Shown here piece by piece: positions 13,901 to 15,110 of a stretch of 15,110 nt of DNA. Every line of letters starts with the position of its first letter. The stretch's first letter is position 1. The position numbers and the translations under genes are program-made. The notes beneath the pieces are model-generated. The model did not search any database. It worked only from the letters and a program-made list of their open reading frames with translations, and had not been told where the DNA came from. Source of the stretch: Xanthobacteraceae bacterium (GTDB lineage Bacteria; Pseudomonadota; Alphaproteobacteria; Rhizobiales; Xanthobacteraceae); NCBI GenBank assembly GCA_030039655.1, contig JASHVC010000120.1, positions 1 through 15,110 on the forward strand, written 5' to 3'.

Positions 13901-14554
13901 TTAGCTCGCTTCGCCGACACCGACGATCCTTTCTTGTTGGTCGCGGATGATGAGGACTTGGCCATCTGTCAGTGTCCGATATGGGATGCCCGCTTCCTGA
14001 TAAAAGGTGATTTCGCGATCAACGGCTTGCGACTCTGGATGGTTCGACTTGAAATGAACCGCAAGAGCATAGGGAACGAACCCAAGTCCATCCCAGACTA
14101 CTTCTCGCTCGTAACCGGCCGGGACATCATACGGATCGTCGACTAGTTCCAACCCTCTGAGGCTGTCGAAAGCGATAACCGCCGCCGCGCTAAACCCGGC
14201 GTAGACGATTTCATCGCGGACCAGAGCACCTTTGACGATTGTGTCGAATCCACTTTGTTTCATCGCTCTGCGGAGAATGAAAGCGTTACCCCCGTTCACC
14301 CAGACGAGGTCTACATCGCGGAGCAAGACCTTCAGCTGATCCGGCTTTCCGAAGTAGCTCCTGAGATCAAGCTCGCGCACGCTGAAGCTGAGGCCGATGA
14401 GCTTAGCCGTTTGTTCCTTCAGAAAGCGGCTCCGTGCGTCAGGGCGATTGTCGAGCGCATTGACAATGATTGCGACGCGGCTGGCCGGCCCAACCAGTGC
14501 GACGAGTTCCTCGGAGCGGTCACCAAGATCAAAGGAAGAAAGATAAAGCCGCAT
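13901..14554 (-). CDS. Peptidase E-like protein (S51 family, class I glutamine amidotransferase-like fold)
   Basis: A 217-residue protein with the fold of dipeptidase E. It starts MRLYLSSFDLG, typical of the family, and has VNGGNAFILRRA (87-97) and the nucleophile elbow AGFSAAAV (119-126) with S122. Dipeptidase E usually has GxSAGA there, so one glycine is replaced by alanine. H167 (AVHFKSNHPE) may be the catalytic histidine. Dipeptidase E hydrolyses aspartyl dipeptides; many relatives are uncharacterised, so peptidase activity is only likely. ATG at 14554 has AAGG seven bases upstream; an in-frame TTG at 14560 is less convincing. It lies 108 bases downstream of the membrane protein gene on the same strand. 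Confidence 0.88.
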   Translation of the reverse strand: MRLYLSSFDLGDRSEELVALVGPASRVAIIVNALDNRPDARSRFLKEQTAKLIGLSFSVRELDLRSYFGKPDQLKVLLRDVDLVWVNGGNAFILRRAMKQSGFDTIVKGALVRDEIVYAGFSAAAVIAFDSLRGLELVDDPYDVPAGYEREVVWDGLGFVPYALAVHFKSNHPESQAVDREITFYQEAGIPYRTLTDGQVLIIRDQQERIVGVGEAS

Positions 14555-14662
14555 CGCCAAACCTTGACAGTTTCTGTGAATGCCTGCCAGCGTGAGGGTA
14601 TTCGGATGCCGGCCGCGATGATGAGTTAAGGTAAGGGGCGTGAAATGCGCGTGATTTGGAAT

Positions 14663-15085
14663 TCACGGTTTAAGTAGGGTCGTTGCGTAAGCCACTCGTT
14701 GCGCAATTCCCCGAAGCAGAACAATGAGCATACCGGCGCACGCGACCTCGATTGCCATCGTGCCGAGGGGAACGAGCGCTCCAACACGGAGCCCCGTACC
14801 CAGAAGCTGGAGAGCCGTGAGTACGCCATCGCTGATGACCGATATGATCAGTGCAGTCGTCGCTGCGGTGCTTAGAATAAAAAAACGGGCGGTCTGCCTG
14901 CGATGCGCCAGGTAGAAGCCTTGACGGAGATAATTGCCGGTGATGTATGCGAAGCCTGCGATTCCGATGATGACCGAAAGCCAGAACGCGTAACGATCGA
15001 TCGAGCCCGCGATTCGCCCCGCGATCCTTAGGTCGTCACGCATCGTCCATTGGCTGAATGCATACCAGGCGACGCGCGCCTTCAT
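14663..15085 (-). CDS. Small integral membrane protein of unknown function
   Basis: A 140-residue protein with three or so hydrophobic segments (about 34-53, 68-90, 98-125) and a charged N-terminus (RDDLRIAGRIAGSIDR). I do not recognise the family. The ATG at 15085 is the first in the frame, but it has no ribosome binding site and the frame remains open to the window edge, so the true start may lie outside. The stop is at 14665-14663. The ORF is supported by hydrophobic patterning rather than by homology; chance open frames of this length are possible in this GC range but rarely so regular. Confidence 0.6.
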   Translation of the reverse strand: MKARVAWYAFSQWTMRDDLRIAGRIAGSIDRYAFWLSVIIGIAGFAYITGNYLRQGFYLAHRRQTARFFILSTAATTALIISVISDGVLTALQLLGTGLRVGALVPLGTMAIEVACAGMLIVLLRGIAQRVAYATTLLKP

Positions 15086-15110
15086 GGAAGTAAAAACAGT
15101 CGCAACGACC

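Overview
The window reads as accessory chromosome of an alphaproteobacterium, most likely a Rhizobiales member close to Bradyrhizobium or Rhodopseudomonas. This is an inference from codon use, moderately high GC and gene families (ECF41 sigma factor, DUF1127 protein, GlxA regulator, HxlR regulator); no rRNA or other marker gene is present. I see no tRNA, rRNA, CRISPR array, insertion sequence or phage gene.

Bases 1-2567 (minus strand) hold a probable operon. A recognisable ECF41-type promoter is followed by an AhpD/carboxymuconolactone decarboxylase-family protein, a pyridoxamine-phosphate-oxidase-fold protein, the ECF41 sigma factor itself, and a MOSC-domain protein cut by the window edge. 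The sigma factor probably activates its own operon.

Bases 2568-5949 (plus strand) carry a LOG-type phosphoribohydrolase translationally coupled to a Nudix hydrolase, a GNAT acetyltransferase, a roughly 600-base stretch without a clear gene, and a small orphan signal peptidase I.

Bases 5950-9245 hold an HxlR regulator divergent from a dienelactone-hydrolase-family enzyme, then a 2-keto-4-pentenoate hydratase-family enzyme and a membrane-anchored HExxH metallopeptidase-like protein. The regulator and the first enzyme share an 81-base spacer with a consensus -10 box inside an imperfect palindrome. The two enzymes suggest catabolism of an aromatic ring-cleavage product, but base composition changes between them.

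Bases 9246-10509 hold an AT-richer formyltransferase. It is preceded by a hairpin and a 29-codon small ORF with a strong ribosome binding site. Bases 10697-13399 hold a GlxA-type regulator (minus) divergent from a DUF1127 small protein, an OsmC-family protein and a DMT/EamA exporter. A TGGCA/TGCCA palindrome lies in the shared upstream region.

Bases 13400-15110 hold a broken SnoaL-like gene and, on the minus strand, a peptidase-E-like (S51/class I glutamine-amidotransferase fold) protein and a small membrane protein at the window edge. No single novel defence or biosynthetic system is evident. The strongest new-looking signals are the autoregulated ECF41 operon, the coupled LOG-Nudix pair, the small ORF plus hairpin before the formyltransferase, and the two divergent-promoter operators.
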